Source of the DNA: Lotus japonicus
Taxonomy: Eukaryota > Streptophyta > Magnoliopsida > Fabales > Fabaceae
Assembly: GCF_012489685.1 (NCBI RefSeq)
Contig: NC_080042.1
Location: forward strand, 62,543,633-62,607,632
Reading direction: 5' to 3'
DNA length: 64,000 bases
A model generated the notes under the pieces. The model made no database searches. It saw only the letters and a list, made by a program, of their open reading frames with translations, and was not told the DNA's origin. The translations under genes and the position numbers were made by a program. Every line of letters starts with the position of its first letter. The first letter of the stretch is position 1. This document shows, piece after piece, positions 46,682 to 58,079 of the stretch.

Positions 46682-47073
46682 GAGCATCTCCAATGGTAGG
46701 AACTTATTTTGGGACTTAACTCAATTTTTGTGGGCCCAAATTGCCACATAGGATTTAAGACACTCATAAGGTCTTCATGCATATTTCACTCTAGTGGTTG
46801 GGATCTTATTTTACTTTTGACTGGACCCACAGTACCCAATATATTTATATTATTTATTTCCCTCCCTAATTTTCACTTTGGTTATGGTATTGAAGGAGAG
46901 AGAAAAAAATATTATTTTATTTATGATCCCACATTTGAGAGTACCTGAGCTAAGGCACGGATCTTAGCTTTTGCTAAGATCTCATGCCATGTAGGATAGC
47001 TCCAATGGTGAGATCTAATAAGATCCATATCTTATTTTAAGGTCCCAAAATAAGAACTCCATTGGAGAGGCTC
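46682..47073. mobile_element. Tourist-like MITE with TAA TSD
   Basis: It begins GAGCATCTCCAATGG and ends CCATTGGAGAGGCTC, flanked by TAA (46679-46681 and 47074-47076). It belongs to the same terminal-repeat family as the cluster at 1053-2667. Confidence 0.8.
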
Positions 47074-47095
47074 TAACGAGTTCAGGTGGGTGTTA

Positions 47096-47375
47096 GAGCA
47101 TCTTTATCCATTTTACTAACTTTTTACTCCAACCCAAAAACTCTTAAAAGTTTCTATAGTTGACCCCACATTCAACTACACACTTTAATTATATGATAAA
47201 ATGATAAGCAAATATAATAATATTTCATAAGAACATATTTATGAGAGACACATGAGAGAGAAGTTTTTACACTACCACACCTAAATTAGACATGGTGAAA
47301 GAACTATTTCTCTCCAATGATATGAGACACTAATGAGAGTCTCTTTAGTGTGAGACACTCCCATTAAAAATGTTC
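47096..47375. mobile_element. Probable diverged MITE of the GAGCATCT family
   Basis: It starts GAGCATCTTTATCC after TTA and ends about ATTAAAAATGTTC, an imperfect reverse complement. The interior has no coding potential. The right TSD (TTC or TTA) is unclear. Confidence 0.45.
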
Positions 47376-49062
47376 TTCTTAGTACCCCGTAAACCCATCT
47401 TCATCTCTACTTCTTCCATTTCAGATTCAGGTTCAGTTTTTTCAAAAATCCAATCAGTGCACTAGTGCAGAATTTCCTTATCAAAGTCAAGGTCAGAATT
47501 ATATGAATACACACATGTTGGAGTTTAATTATCATCCTACGCATGGTGGTCATATAAATATAATGGTCACGGTTTAGGTTTCCCAGACATTATGACTCAT
47601 ATTTTAATTTCTAAAAACTATAGATATACCAAACAGGATAACAAACTTGCTATCCAAATATCCAATTAGATGAAAGGCATCATGCCACCATACAATGAAC
47701 CACCGAAGCACGCATTCGCCGTCCAAGAGAAACATCCATCGTTCATTCACGAAACGGCGCCGATTCGCCGAAGCACTTCTCCTCCATTTAATATGGAGTC
47801 AACACTTTTTATTCATGCATAGTCACAATTGATCACGATTCGTTCTAAATTAATTTTTTATTTTATTTTAATTACATAAAAATAACTCATATTTTATCTT
47901 TTAACTTTGAGTTAAATAAGTAACAAAATTATTTTATAATTATATCCAAATTTATTTTAAATTTTTAAATGATTTATAATTGGACAAAAATCTAATTAGC
48001 TTATTTTTCCAATGTATGAAAAAAAAAAGCTTATTAGCTTTCTTAGCTGCAGGCTCTGAAATAAAATAATAATTAATGTGACATTTTACTTTTAAATATG
48101 ACCGATGATAGCAACAAAATCATGTTTTTACTTTCCGAAAAATTAAAAAAACAAAACCATGTTTTATTGGCTTAAGCGTGATTCCAAATAGGAATAGTAA
48201 AAATCTGATTCATAACACCGAAGCAAAAAAAAAAAAGTAGTTAATTTATCCATATCTATCTAGTCTATTCATAATCGAATTCCACAGTCAAATCTGTGTA
48301 CGAAGTTTATAATTTTAGGAGGCTTTCCAATCCCATTTGGTTGAATTGAACCAATATTACTCGCGCACACTAAGAAACAAAAATAGAGGCTTTGACCACA
48401 GCCGTGAACGTTTAAATTCCACTATCTCAATGTTCACACATAGAATTTCAGTTATAGCCGGTATTCACACGCATAAACCTTAGTTATAAGTAATTATAAT
48501 ATACTAAATTAGTGCATATCATCACTTGTATGAATAATGCTTAACAAAAAAAACTTGTATGAATGATGAATGAATTTAATTTTTATACATATATGGTCAA
48601 TATAAAAAGAAATTTAAACAATTTTTGAATGCTAAATCACCTAAGATATAGATATAGAGTAAGTTTTTAACATTGAGAGAATACTAGACACATGTTATAA
48701 TATTATTGAATCATAGAAAACTAAAATAATATCTCCTAATATGTATTTTAAAAAAGATTGGTGAACACCATAACAGTGCAAACCACTATCAAACACCACT
48801 TTTGCTGTGGTTTTTAACCGCTGCAAAGTGTCCTGTAAGTTCAAAACCGCCACAAAATGAGATGTCCAAGAGTAGTTTATACTATTTAGGTGTTTGTGAA
48901 TCATTGTTGGTCTTAAAATAACATATCATATTACTAATAAATAAAATAAAATAAAAGTTTTTTATAGAATGCACTGATTGTGCTGGGTCCATTTACCTTT
49001 GATGATTTAAACCGCCTCTTAATCAAAAAAGTAGATTATCTAACTATAGGGTTGTAACTTGT
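47376..49062. other. AT-rich intergenic sequence, nothing recognised
   Basis: No supported gene was found. At 48750-48860 phrases such as CTGTGGTTTTTAACCGCTGC resemble the subterminal repeats of the CACTA element at 25138-28784, but no CACTA ends are seen. Confidence 0.5.
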
Positions 49063-49077
49063 AAGTGGGTATGGTTC

Positions 49078-49340
49078 TTGTCCCTTGGAGCCTCTCGTGG
49101 TGTTCTGAATTTTGCCTTTCAAGTTGCTGCTGCTGCTGGTCCGTGGGGTGCAGCTTCGCTTGTCTTGCTGTCCTTTATTTTGTTGTTTTCTTTTGTTTTT
49201 TTAGTTGTCTTTTTGCTTCCTTTCACTTGTATGCCTATTTTCTTTTTCCTGTTTGTTGTATTTGCTCTTAACGCTCAATTGGGAGAGTCTTTGATCCCAA
49301 GTATTATTCTATCTATATATATTTCAACTTTCAAAAAAAA
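49078..49340 (+). mobile_element. Short LINE 3' insertion with 15-bp TSD
   Basis: The perfect direct repeat AAGTGGGTATGGTTC occurs at 49063-49077 and 49341-49355. The 263 bp between them ends in TATATATATTTCAACTTTC plus an A-run, as in plant L1 3' ends. The hydrophobic frames inside are read from 3'UTR sequence and are not genes. Confidence 0.85.
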
Positions 49341-49355
49341 AAGTGGGTATGGTTC

Positions 49356-51170
49356 GATCCTCAAATTCGATCCGAACTGAACACATTATAGTGGGTTGGA
49401 TTGAATCATCGGTTTGGTTCAAAGTTTATTTATTGCATTCGATCACTATCGGTTCGGGTATCGGTTTTGAGGATTGAAAAACCGATCAATTCAAACCAAC
49501 CCAATGAATTGAGATTTTTTTTTACATTTAGCCCAAACAGCCCAACCCATTACACTGCCAATTTATATTTGTATTGAAGATGTTGGTTTTATTTGAATTA
49601 TATTGATTATGTCATTATTGAATATTTTGTTCTTTGGAAATGTTGGATTTTCTATGTTTTTTTATAATTTTTTTAAGTTTTTAGAATAATTTTTGTGTAA
49701 ATTTTTAAATAATATTTTTTATTCCTAATCCGACCATCCGAAACGAACTAATAATCCAATTGAGATCGGGTTTGTTTGGTTCGGGTTTAAAAGTAAAAAT
49801 CAGGAAATCTGAACCAATCCAAACTGAACATATTTAATTGGTTCGGACACGCCCTAAATTCAAACCAATCCTGTCTTATTACACTACTATCTAATTGCAT
49901 AAGCCAATTACATGATATGATATGGTTTTTTTTATTAACATGATATGATATGGCTGAATATCAATGTAAAAGGAGATTATACGGGTAGTGGATCAAAATT
50001 AAAATTCTTAAATAATTGAAGAACAAATTAATTTAATTTGATATAAAAATTGTTTAATAAATGTCACAGTGAATATTTTATTCATATATAAAAATTATAT
50101 AAAATAACACATAATAAACTATTCCATTTACCAAAACGATGAGCCGAATTTATCAAATAAAATCAAATAACGCCCACTTGCCGTCATTTCTACCAAAATA
50201 ACCATGCATGTCGATCATATCAAATTCTCATCATCCAATTTGGCAACTTGTTGAGAAAGCATGAACTGCGAGAATATACCCATAATTATCCATTTTGATT
50301 TTCTTCCATACAAGCAGAATCAATTTCGATATGACGATATCCCTCACAAAAATACATACACATCAGAGAAAAAAAAGATATACATGGGGAAATAATAAGA
50401 ATATGAAACATAAATAAAAGAATTTTTTATTATTCTTCACCAAAACTTATGATGTATCGAATAAATAAGAAAATAATTGGCATAAAAATCATCATCATAA
50501 ATTTACAATGCAATTAGAATTTTTTAGTATAAATCACTCTATATACTGTCATAATTTAAATACCAACTATTGTATATTTGAAATTTAATTACAATTAAAA
50601 CTCTTTATTCCTCCCCAATTTCATTGTTGGTATGACATTTGAGATCAATTCTCACACACTTACTTTGTCGAATGAATTCTCTCATGTCCAAATTTTATTA
50701 TCATGTTTTATCAAGTTAAATTTTCTATATCTATCTTTCTCTTCATAGATACTACAAAAATCTCACCTATAGCTAATTAATATATACTATAAACACAAAA
50801 TTTTCAACATAAGAATAATTTGACACTAAATCCATTCCACTCGATTTGAGTTGTAAATTGAGCTGTTTAAATACCATGATCAGAATACCATGTTTCAGTT
50901 TAGATAATTCGAGTAACTTTATATTCTTTTCTCTGTCTATTCAGTCAAACACGATTGACCCAATCAAGGAAATTAAACAAACGGTTACAAAATCTTAGAT
51001 AAATATTGCGCCACCATGTGAAGTTGCACATGATCTAGAACTTCTTCTGTCAACGACATGGTCCAATTTAGTCACCTTCAAATTGATCTCAAAAAATAAA
51101 GATAGAGATTACCTACCAAACTTCCCTATTCTCTTTTCCTTTACGTTTCAATATTGTATTCCCCTATGGC
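49356..51170. other. AT-rich intergenic sequence, nothing recognised
   Basis: 49356-49870 contains GGTTCGG/CCGAACC-type phrases in both orientations, perhaps an old MITE into which the LINE at 49078 inserted. No supported gene is present. Confidence 0.5.
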
Positions 51171-51178
51171 TATATAAA
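51171..51178 (+). promoter_or_regulatory. TATA box of the small gene
   Basis: TATATAAA lies about 145 bp upstream of the ATG and is followed by a CACACACGTACAC segment. A start near 51200 would give a 5' leader of about 115 bp. Confidence 0.65.
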
Positions 51179-51315
51179 CACACACGTACACAATATCACT
51201 CATGTATTACATGTATCTTTCATGAGAAAAATTGGCAATAGCAAAAAACAGAGCATTTTTAGCTACGAAACCTTGTTAGAAGACAAAAATTGAGTCTTAT
51301 TCTTTGATTCAAAGC

Positions 51316-51531
51316 ATGGAGAACATGAAGATCAACGAAGATGGAAGCTTCTCGCAAAAGGGTGTCCCGATTCATAGCCAGGTTAGGAAGATCAAGCAAG
51401 AATCAGAGAAAGTTGTTGACTGGTCTCCTGGTCAGCCTGAGATGAGGCCAGTTCTCCGGGATATTTCCCGGCAGATTTCCCGGTCGCCGTTGGGGATCTC
51501 CGGCAGACCAATTTCAGTTGGTGATTCATAG
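51316..51531 (+). CDS. Small conserved-looking plant protein of unknown function (71 aa)
   Basis: The frame starts MENMKINEDGSFSQKG and ends LGISGRPISVGDS followed by a stop. Its middle reads SQVRKIKQESEKVVDWSPGQ and then PEMRPVLRDISRQISRSPLG. It is hydrophilic, basic in the middle and Ser/Arg/Pro-rich toward the C-terminus, with no signal peptide or membrane segment. Support for a real gene comes from a good TATA box, an AT-rich leader, clearly higher GC in the frame than around it, and a long T-rich 3' region with an ATATAAAG-like polyadenylation context near 51715. I believe similar short plant proteins exist but cannot name the family or a function. A second ATG three codons later is an alternative start. 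Confidence 0.62.
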   Translation: MENMKINEDGSFSQKGVPIHSQVRKIKQESEKVVDWSPGQPEMRPVLRDISRQISRSPLGISGRPISVGDS

Positions 51532-51719
51532 GACAAGAATATGTTTTAGGATTTTGGATTTGGATTAGTCTCTTGATGATGTATGCAGAATTGCAGATTG
51601 AAGAGGGAGGATTTGGATGCTTCCCCTGCTCTCTGTTTACCCCTGTTTCTTAATTACTACTAGAGAATATTAGCAATATTTTCTCAATTTTTCGTCTTTT
51701 TTGTTTCTTTGTACATATA

Positions 51720-54604
51720 AAGTAATATTAGTACTATTGGATTCATGTTTTTTTTTGAAGTGTTTGCCTTTTGATTTTGTGTTTTGATATGTTCTCTCAA
51801 GGCTTGGGGAATTGGTCTTTCAAGGCTTGTCAATTTTGAATGGTTCAGTTGGAAAAAAAGGAAAAGATAATAGAAGGAGTTGTTGAACTAATTGCTTAGA
51901 CCTAGAATCCCTTACTTTGAAGTCTTCTCTTATCCTAATTTGGATGCTCTGGTCTGGTCTTACAGGATGTTTTTATTTTTCTTCTTTGTTTGTGGGATTT
52001 TCCAAAAATTTCAATTTAATTTATGATCCGACATCAAATTCCCAGTTTCAATTTAATTTATTGTTGAATGGGAAATAAAAGACTAGAATTACCTAAGTCA
52101 AGGACGAACAACTGCCTTTGAGTGATAATTAAGGGCTAGTAAGCTCTAGTTGCCGGCTAAAACTCAAGCTCGCAAGACAAATCACAAAATCATTGCGCGT
52201 AAGAAGAAGGTGAATCTCCATAAAAATATTGACACATGCATGAAATCTAAACTTCCCATGAGTAAAAATCTCTACAATATGCAAGCAATCCACAATGTCT
52301 ATTTATGATATTTCCTCGTTTTAGGTATTTTGTATTAAAAAAAAACTGTAACTAATATGATCTGATTGCTTTAAGTTTGTTTTGTTTTAGTTAGTTTTAT
52401 ATTAGTTTTTTCTTCTCTATTATAATCTTTTATTTTAATGTTAACTCTTATACATCATTCCAAACACGCGCATTAATATTATAAAGATAACAATTCTTTC
52501 TTTACAATCCCATCTTTATAGTTTTTAATTATTTTTATTGGATCCTTAATAGGTTCGATTAAATATTTTTGGTTTGCAAACTTCTGAAATTCAATTACAA
52601 TTTTAAACCATACGTTTTTATTCATTTTTTTTACTTACAGAAAAGCTTGGAATACCCCCTTAGTATGATATAGTCCATGTTTAATTTGAATTTCAAATGG
52701 ACAAGAATAATGTTATGTTGACACCTCTAAAATGAGGTGGAGAGAGGTGGAGGAAGAGAGAGATAGGAAGAAAAGAAAAAGTAAGAGAGAGAAAATATGA
52801 GATGTGATAGATGATAAGATGAGAGAGATAGAAATAAAAATGAGTGGAAATGAAGTGTTTAGAAAATGAAGTGTGTATATATCATTGTTGCAAAGACAAA
52901 GATACGTTTGGTATCAGGTTTGAATGGTGGTTTTGCATTGGGCATTGGCCCATCAACACACCTGAAACCTTAAGCAATATTATTAAATTAGTGGGATCCA
53001 AGATGATTTGTTTTTATGTTCATGTCACGCCAACCATGATTAGCATTTTGGACTTTGGAGGGAGTGGTGGGTGAGAAGAGCAACAACGGTAGATAAGAAT
53101 AGTAGGTAGCTATGAGTACTGGTCTTAAGCCCGGTCGAGTGTCGACCTTCTTATATTAAAAAATGTGACATGGACATACCATTCTTTGAGATTTACAATA
53201 AACATACAATTTTTTTTTTATTACTTGAGTCTTCATGACTTTGATTCTGTTTTAGATATAAACATTTCGCACAAGAGTATAAGTCAGACGATTACTTCTT
53301 GAATAGTGAGACGTTGAAATCGGACGATCCAAGCTGTGAGTTTTGACTTTCTTGGACAAGAGAGATCAAATGTTTGTAAAGACAACGCAAGTTCTTAGCA
53401 CATGTTGATTTTACCTTGTGTGCTTCATCTAATCAGATCATAATGCTCTTTTGAGTTGGCATAGTCTTATAGACATTCCTTTGCATTATTCATCTTTCTT
53501 CAGCATCTTTGTTATTTTAGGCATAGAGTGGAGGTTTGATGTTTGAGTTGTAATGTGTGATTGAGTTGAACTGCTGCTTTCCTGTTGATGTTAGATTACT
53601 TTCGGGATAGACATAATTATTCCTTACTGTCTCCAGTTCTTTTTCTTGAACGTTAATCGTTGCTTGCTAAGTTCTGGAGTCTTTAAGCGATGACTTCAAT
53701 CGATGATCGTGGACTTCAAACTGTTAGTCATTTGGATGATGATATATATACCATAGTCTTTGCAGAGTTGGACTTGAATGCTTGTGTTGGCTTCTATACT
53801 TGACCTTCTGAACAAGCTTTGTCTTGACTTTAATTCTTTGTCTTGTATTAAACTTCATCATCTTCTCTAGTCTTCATGTTTTTCATATTGATCTTCTCTT
53901 TGTCATGAAGTTTTGTTGGTTTTATCATTGTCCTTACTGCTTTGTTATGGTCTTCTTTGCTTTGCCTTGTATTCATTGTCTTGTTCTAGTCTCCATTTTT
54001 TTGTCATCATTAAAACATATTTAACCATATGTTCTTCTAGAGGGAGAACTCATATATACCTTACACACACCGAGTAGAAGGACATAATGCAACACTTCCG
54101 TGTTGTCATGTCGGAAGAATCACGACCATCCACATGAACATTGTGGCTACAGAGAGCACCAATGTAGTAGTAAAAATTATTTGAATAGATATTAATTAAA
54201 GAATTAAACTTTTAGTAACTTTAAATCCATTTAATAGTGTTCGTATGATTAAATATACTAATTTGATTGTATATTTGCATAGTATCCTAATACTATTTTT
54301 GAAACCAATAGTAACTTCTATAGGTGTCACCCTTTCATGCAATGTTTTTCTTGTGTTTTATCTCTCATACTATTATTAGTAGGTTGATGATGTCATATTT
54401 ATATTTTCTGAATTATTTACTAATGAAAAAAATTCAATATGGTCTTATTTTTTTATTCAATATGGTCTTATTTTTTTATTTGCATCAGTTTAATGCAAAG
54501 TAATTAAAAAAATAAAATATTATTTGCTTTAGTTGCTTCAGTATTTAATGTAAAAAAATTAACAAAAAAAGGTAAAATGTTACTTACTTTATTTGCTTCA
54601 ATAT
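51720..54604. other. Intergenic sequence, one MITE-like copy and possible old copia sequence
   Basis: No supported gene was found. 53580-54050 contains CTTGTCTTGATTTT-type phrases, TTTGTCATCATTAAAACAT and AGAGGGAGAACTCATATA, which resemble the non-coding end of SIRE/Maximus-type copia elements. This is only a resemblance. Confidence 0.35.
52715..52885. mobile_element. Inverted copy of the CT-rich MITE-like family
   Basis: It begins TGTTGACACCTCTAAAATGAG and ends GTGTGTATATATCATTG. Read in reverse complement it follows the order of 24716-24884 (TCTATCACATCTCATATTTT and so on). No clear TSD was found. Confidence 0.45.
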
Positions 54605-54652
54605 TTAAAGTAAAGTACTTGTTCTTCTTCCTCTTTCGCATTCCGTTGAGAA

Positions 54653-55216
54653 TTTAGGGTTGGCAATGGGCCCCGTGGGTTCGGGTTTGGCCATTCCCAC
54701 ACCTAAACCCAAACTTAACACCCAAACCCAAACCCAAACCTAAACCCAAATTCAATATGGGTGCAAAAGTTAAACCCAAATCTAAACCCCTGGGTTTCGG
54801 GTTACCCGAACCCAAACTCAAAACCCAATGTGAGCACCGCACCGACAAAAAATCAAAAATATCAATCCGGAAACAACATGTACATAAGAGAACAACATGA
54901 ACATAAACTGATTAAACCTCATTATCATTCCAATACAAAGGAAAAAAATATAGTTCATGAACATAAGCCTACTTAGTAACTTAAAAAAAACTCTACTTAG
55001 TAGCTTTAATAGTATATATAAGGGTTGGTAATTACATGCATAAGACTTCGGGTTTGGGTGCGGGTTTAATCAATCCCACACCCAAACCCCAAACATGTTT
55101 TAAAATTTGGGTGAAACCCAGACCCGAACCCAAACCCAAAGAAATCGGGTTTCGCCCACAATTTCGGGTCGGGTTCATATTGGGCCCCGCGGGTTTGGGT
55201 TTTCCTGCCATCTCTA
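54653..55216. mobile_element. hAT-like MITE in the DnaJ leader (564 bp)
   Basis: The 8-bp flanks GTTGAGAA (54645-54652) and GTTGAGAT (55217-55224) match at seven of eight positions, as for a hAT element. The ends (TAGGGTTGGCAATGG on the left, CCTGCCATCTCTA on the right) are imperfect inverted repeats, followed inward by GGGCCC. Both arms are full of CCCAAACCC/GGGTTTGGG motifs, which give meaningless Pro/Asn- and Gly/Leu-rich frames. Confidence 0.68.
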
Positions 55217-55260
55217 GTTGAGATCTCTCTCATCATCACAAGCAGCAAATTAGGGTTCCC

Positions 55261-55320
55261 AATTTCGCGCTGGTTGATCGATCGGATCAGAATTTCGCGG
55301 TGGTTGATTGATCGGAGCGA
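55261..55320 (+). repeat. 30-bp imperfect tandem duplication in the DnaJ leader
   Basis: Two 30-bp units starting AATTTCGCG (55261-55290 and 55291-55320) are nearly the same, directly before the ATG. Confidence 0.85.
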
Positions 55321-55322
55321 AG

Positions 55323-56592
55323 ATGTTTGGAAGGGCACCGAAGAAAAGCGAAGAAAAGCGATAGCACTAGGTACTATGAGATCCTCTGTGTTCCGAAGAA
55401 TGCTTCTCAGGATGATTTGAAGAAGGCGTATAAGAAAGCTGCCATCAAGAATCACCCTGATAAGGGTGGTGATCCTAAAACGTTTAAGGAGCTGGCACAA
55501 GCTTATGAGGTTTTGAGTAACCCTGAGAAGCGTGAGATATATGATCAGTATGGTGAAGATGCGCTTAAGGAAGGAATGGGTGGTGGCGGCGGTGGCCATG
55601 ACCCATTTGATATCTTCCAGTCGTTCTTTGGTGGAGGTGGAGGCCCATTCTCCGGTGGTAGCAGTAGAGGACGGAGGCAGAGACGGGGAGAAGATGTGGT
55701 TCACCCTCTGAAGGTCTCTTTGGAGGACCTTTACAGCGGAACAGCTAAGAAGCTTTCACTCTCAAGGAATGTGTTGTGCTCCAAGTGCAATGGGAAAGGA
55801 TCAAAGTCTGGGGCTTCGATGAAGTGTGCTGGTTGCCAGGGTACTGGTATGAAGGTGTCCATTAGGCACCTGGGTCCATCTATGATTCAGCAAATGCAAC
55901 ATCCTTGCAATGAATGTAAGGGAACTGGAGAGACAATCAATGACAGAGATCGATGCCCACAGTGCAAGGGAGAGAAGGTTGTCCAAGAGAAGAAAGTGCT
56001 TGAAGTTATTGTGGAGAAGGGAATGCAGAATGGACAGAAGATTACATTCCCTGGCGAAGCTGATGAAGCGCCGGATACCGTCACTGGGGATATTGTCTTT
56101 GTCCTACAACAGAAGGAACATCCCAAGTTCAAAATAAAGTCTGAAGATCTTTTTGTTGAGCACACTTTGTCCCTAACTGAGGCTCTATGTGGCTTCCAGT
56201 TTGTGCTTACTCACTTGGATGGAAGGAAACTCCTTATCAAATCAAACCCTGGGGAAGTTGTTAAGCCTGATTCATACAAGGCTACTAACGATGAGGGGAT
56301 GCCGGTGTATCAAAGGCCCTTCATGAAGGGGAAGCTTTACATTCACTTCACTGTGGAATTCCCTGAATCTCTGAGTGCTGAGCAGGTTAAGGCTCTAGAG
56401 GCTGTTCTGCCACCAAAGCCTTCATCACAGTTGACAGACATGGAGCTGGACGAGTGTGAAGAGACCACACTTCATGATGTCAACATAGAAGAAGAGACAA
56501 GGAGGAGACAGCAAGCTCAGCAGGAAGCATATGATGAGGATGGCGACATGCACGTTGGTGGTGCTCAAAGAGTACAGTGCGCCCAGTGTTGA
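55323..56592 (+). pseudogene. DnaJ (type I HSP40, ANJ1/J2/J3-like), frameshifted and CaaX-altered
   Basis: The expected start ATG 55323 gives MFGRAPKK, but a perfect 10-bp tandem duplication (AAGAAAAGCG, 55341-55350 and 55351-55360) shifts the frame to a TAG at 55362-55364. The rest is open and excellent: J domain with [12 protein letters not shown] and the HPD triad in NHPDKGG, a Gly/Phe-rich stretch, four zinc motifs ([32 protein letters not shown]) and a C-terminal substrate-binding region to [12 protein letters not shown]. The protein class stimulates Hsp70 ATPase and is farnesylated at a C-terminal CAQQ box. Here the LTR element at 56587 changes the last codon to Cys followed by TGA. There are no introns. 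No AUG restores the J-domain frame, and the first in-frame Met is at 55576, after it. Confidence 0.9.
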
Positions 56593-58079
56593 AAGATTTT
56601 TTTACCACTCTACGTTCGAATCTCTCAAGACTCAATTGTAGTATAGTAAAGGGTTTTGTCGAATCCACAAGGAGGTGTAATACTTATGTCATTCAATAGC
56701 TAACACACTTAAATGATGGTTTACAAAGAGATTGATTGTTTGCTTAACAACATAAAAACATAAATCAAGAAGATAAAAGAGTTGGTTTCACCAAGGTAGA
56801 TAGTTTTGCTGGGATTAGAGTTTCGTTGTTTGACCTCTATGTATTCTATTGATTCACATACAAATATCGTTCTATGCAATTGATTCCTCCCACCATTTCT
56901 TATCTTACTACCCAGTCCCCCGGTGTAGAAGATTATCAACTCCCTATATTAACCTTCAATCCCTTGATCGATTAACAATAGTGAGTAGCATTAAGCATGG
57001 ATGTTTGAATAGACTAATGATCTAACCCTATCCCTAGACCTTAGAATCATTAGATGATTTTACCTAATTCAGATTTAAATAGTTAGTTCCCACCATCCTA
57101 TTAAATCTTAATTCATGTTCTAGGTGATCAATCCAAAACAAGCATGAAGCACAAGGTAAGAATCATTGAATCATGGAAAAGAAACATATGATTAACTCTA
57201 GTTCAGACTCAAGATCATGTGAGTTCCCTACACAAGTTTGAATCAATCAAAATACCCAAGGGGATCAACCTAAGAATTAGCATGAAGCAAAAGAGAAAAC
57301 AATTGATTCTTTAGCATAGAAACAATAAATTTGCATGAAAGGAAATCAAATAGATTACATGAGCATCAAAACAACTAGTTCTAATCCCAACAAATGAGAA
57401 ATTAGCTATCCACTTCCATGGATAGCTTTACAATGATAAAAGAGAAGAAGAGCGATGAAAAACCGACTCGTGACGGTTCCCCGACGATGAAATCAGCTCC
57501 AAAGCTTTCTCTCTAGTCTCCTAGGTCACCCTTGATGATCTCCTTTGAGTTATCCCTTTCCCCAAGTGATGGGTTTGTGTATTTATCCCTGATTTTCGTG
57601 TGAACTCCCTGTTTTGTGCTGAACTTTGAGTTTTATAGCATTGCAGATCTGTTACAGGGTGCTTAGCACTCCACTTTAGGTGCTTAGCGCCCTGTTTCTT
57701 CATGCTGAAGGATTCCCCACCGCCAGATGATGCTTAGCATTCCATTTTAAACGCTTAGCACTCTGTTACTTCATGCTGAAGGAGTCTCCATTGCCAGATG
57801 ATGCTTAGCACCCTTTGGCTGATGCTTAGCACCTTTGGACCAAAAAAACTTGAAAACCCTCATTACCTCACCAAATCTTGCATATTTCTTTGGATATTCA
57901 TCCCTACAACAAAACCCAAAGATTCATCATGATTTAGACTATATTTAAAGCATAATACTAGTAAAATCTAAATATTTACAAACATATGAAAATGGGGATA
58001 TTTGAATGATAATTCACATGTTTAGAACAAATAAGTGTCAATTATAATATGATAATTTAAGTAAATTTGGCACTTATCA
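56587..58079 (-). repeat. 3' LTR (element sense) of the Athila-like element
   Basis: In element sense it starts TGATAAGTGCCAAAT and ends CTTTCAACA. A TATAAAA box lies at 57631-57637 (minus). 57655-57835 contains several TGCTTAGCAC/TGCTTAGCGC repeats spaced 25-80 bp apart. Confidence 0.92.

Noticed and set aside
49065..49380. Hydrophobic frames that look like membrane peptides
   Set aside because: They are read from the T-rich 3'UTR of a LINE insertion bounded by a 15-bp TSD.
54716..54800. CCCAAACCC/CCTAAACCC runs resembling interstitial telomere repeats
   Set aside because: The unit is irregular (AAACCC mixed with CCAAAC and CCTAAAC), occurs in both inverted arms of a bounded MITE and is not a tandem CCCTAAA array.
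55066..55704. A 212-codon minus-strand frame
   Set aside because: It is antisense to the DnaJ frame and the hAT-like MITE. A shadow of a strong coding strand.
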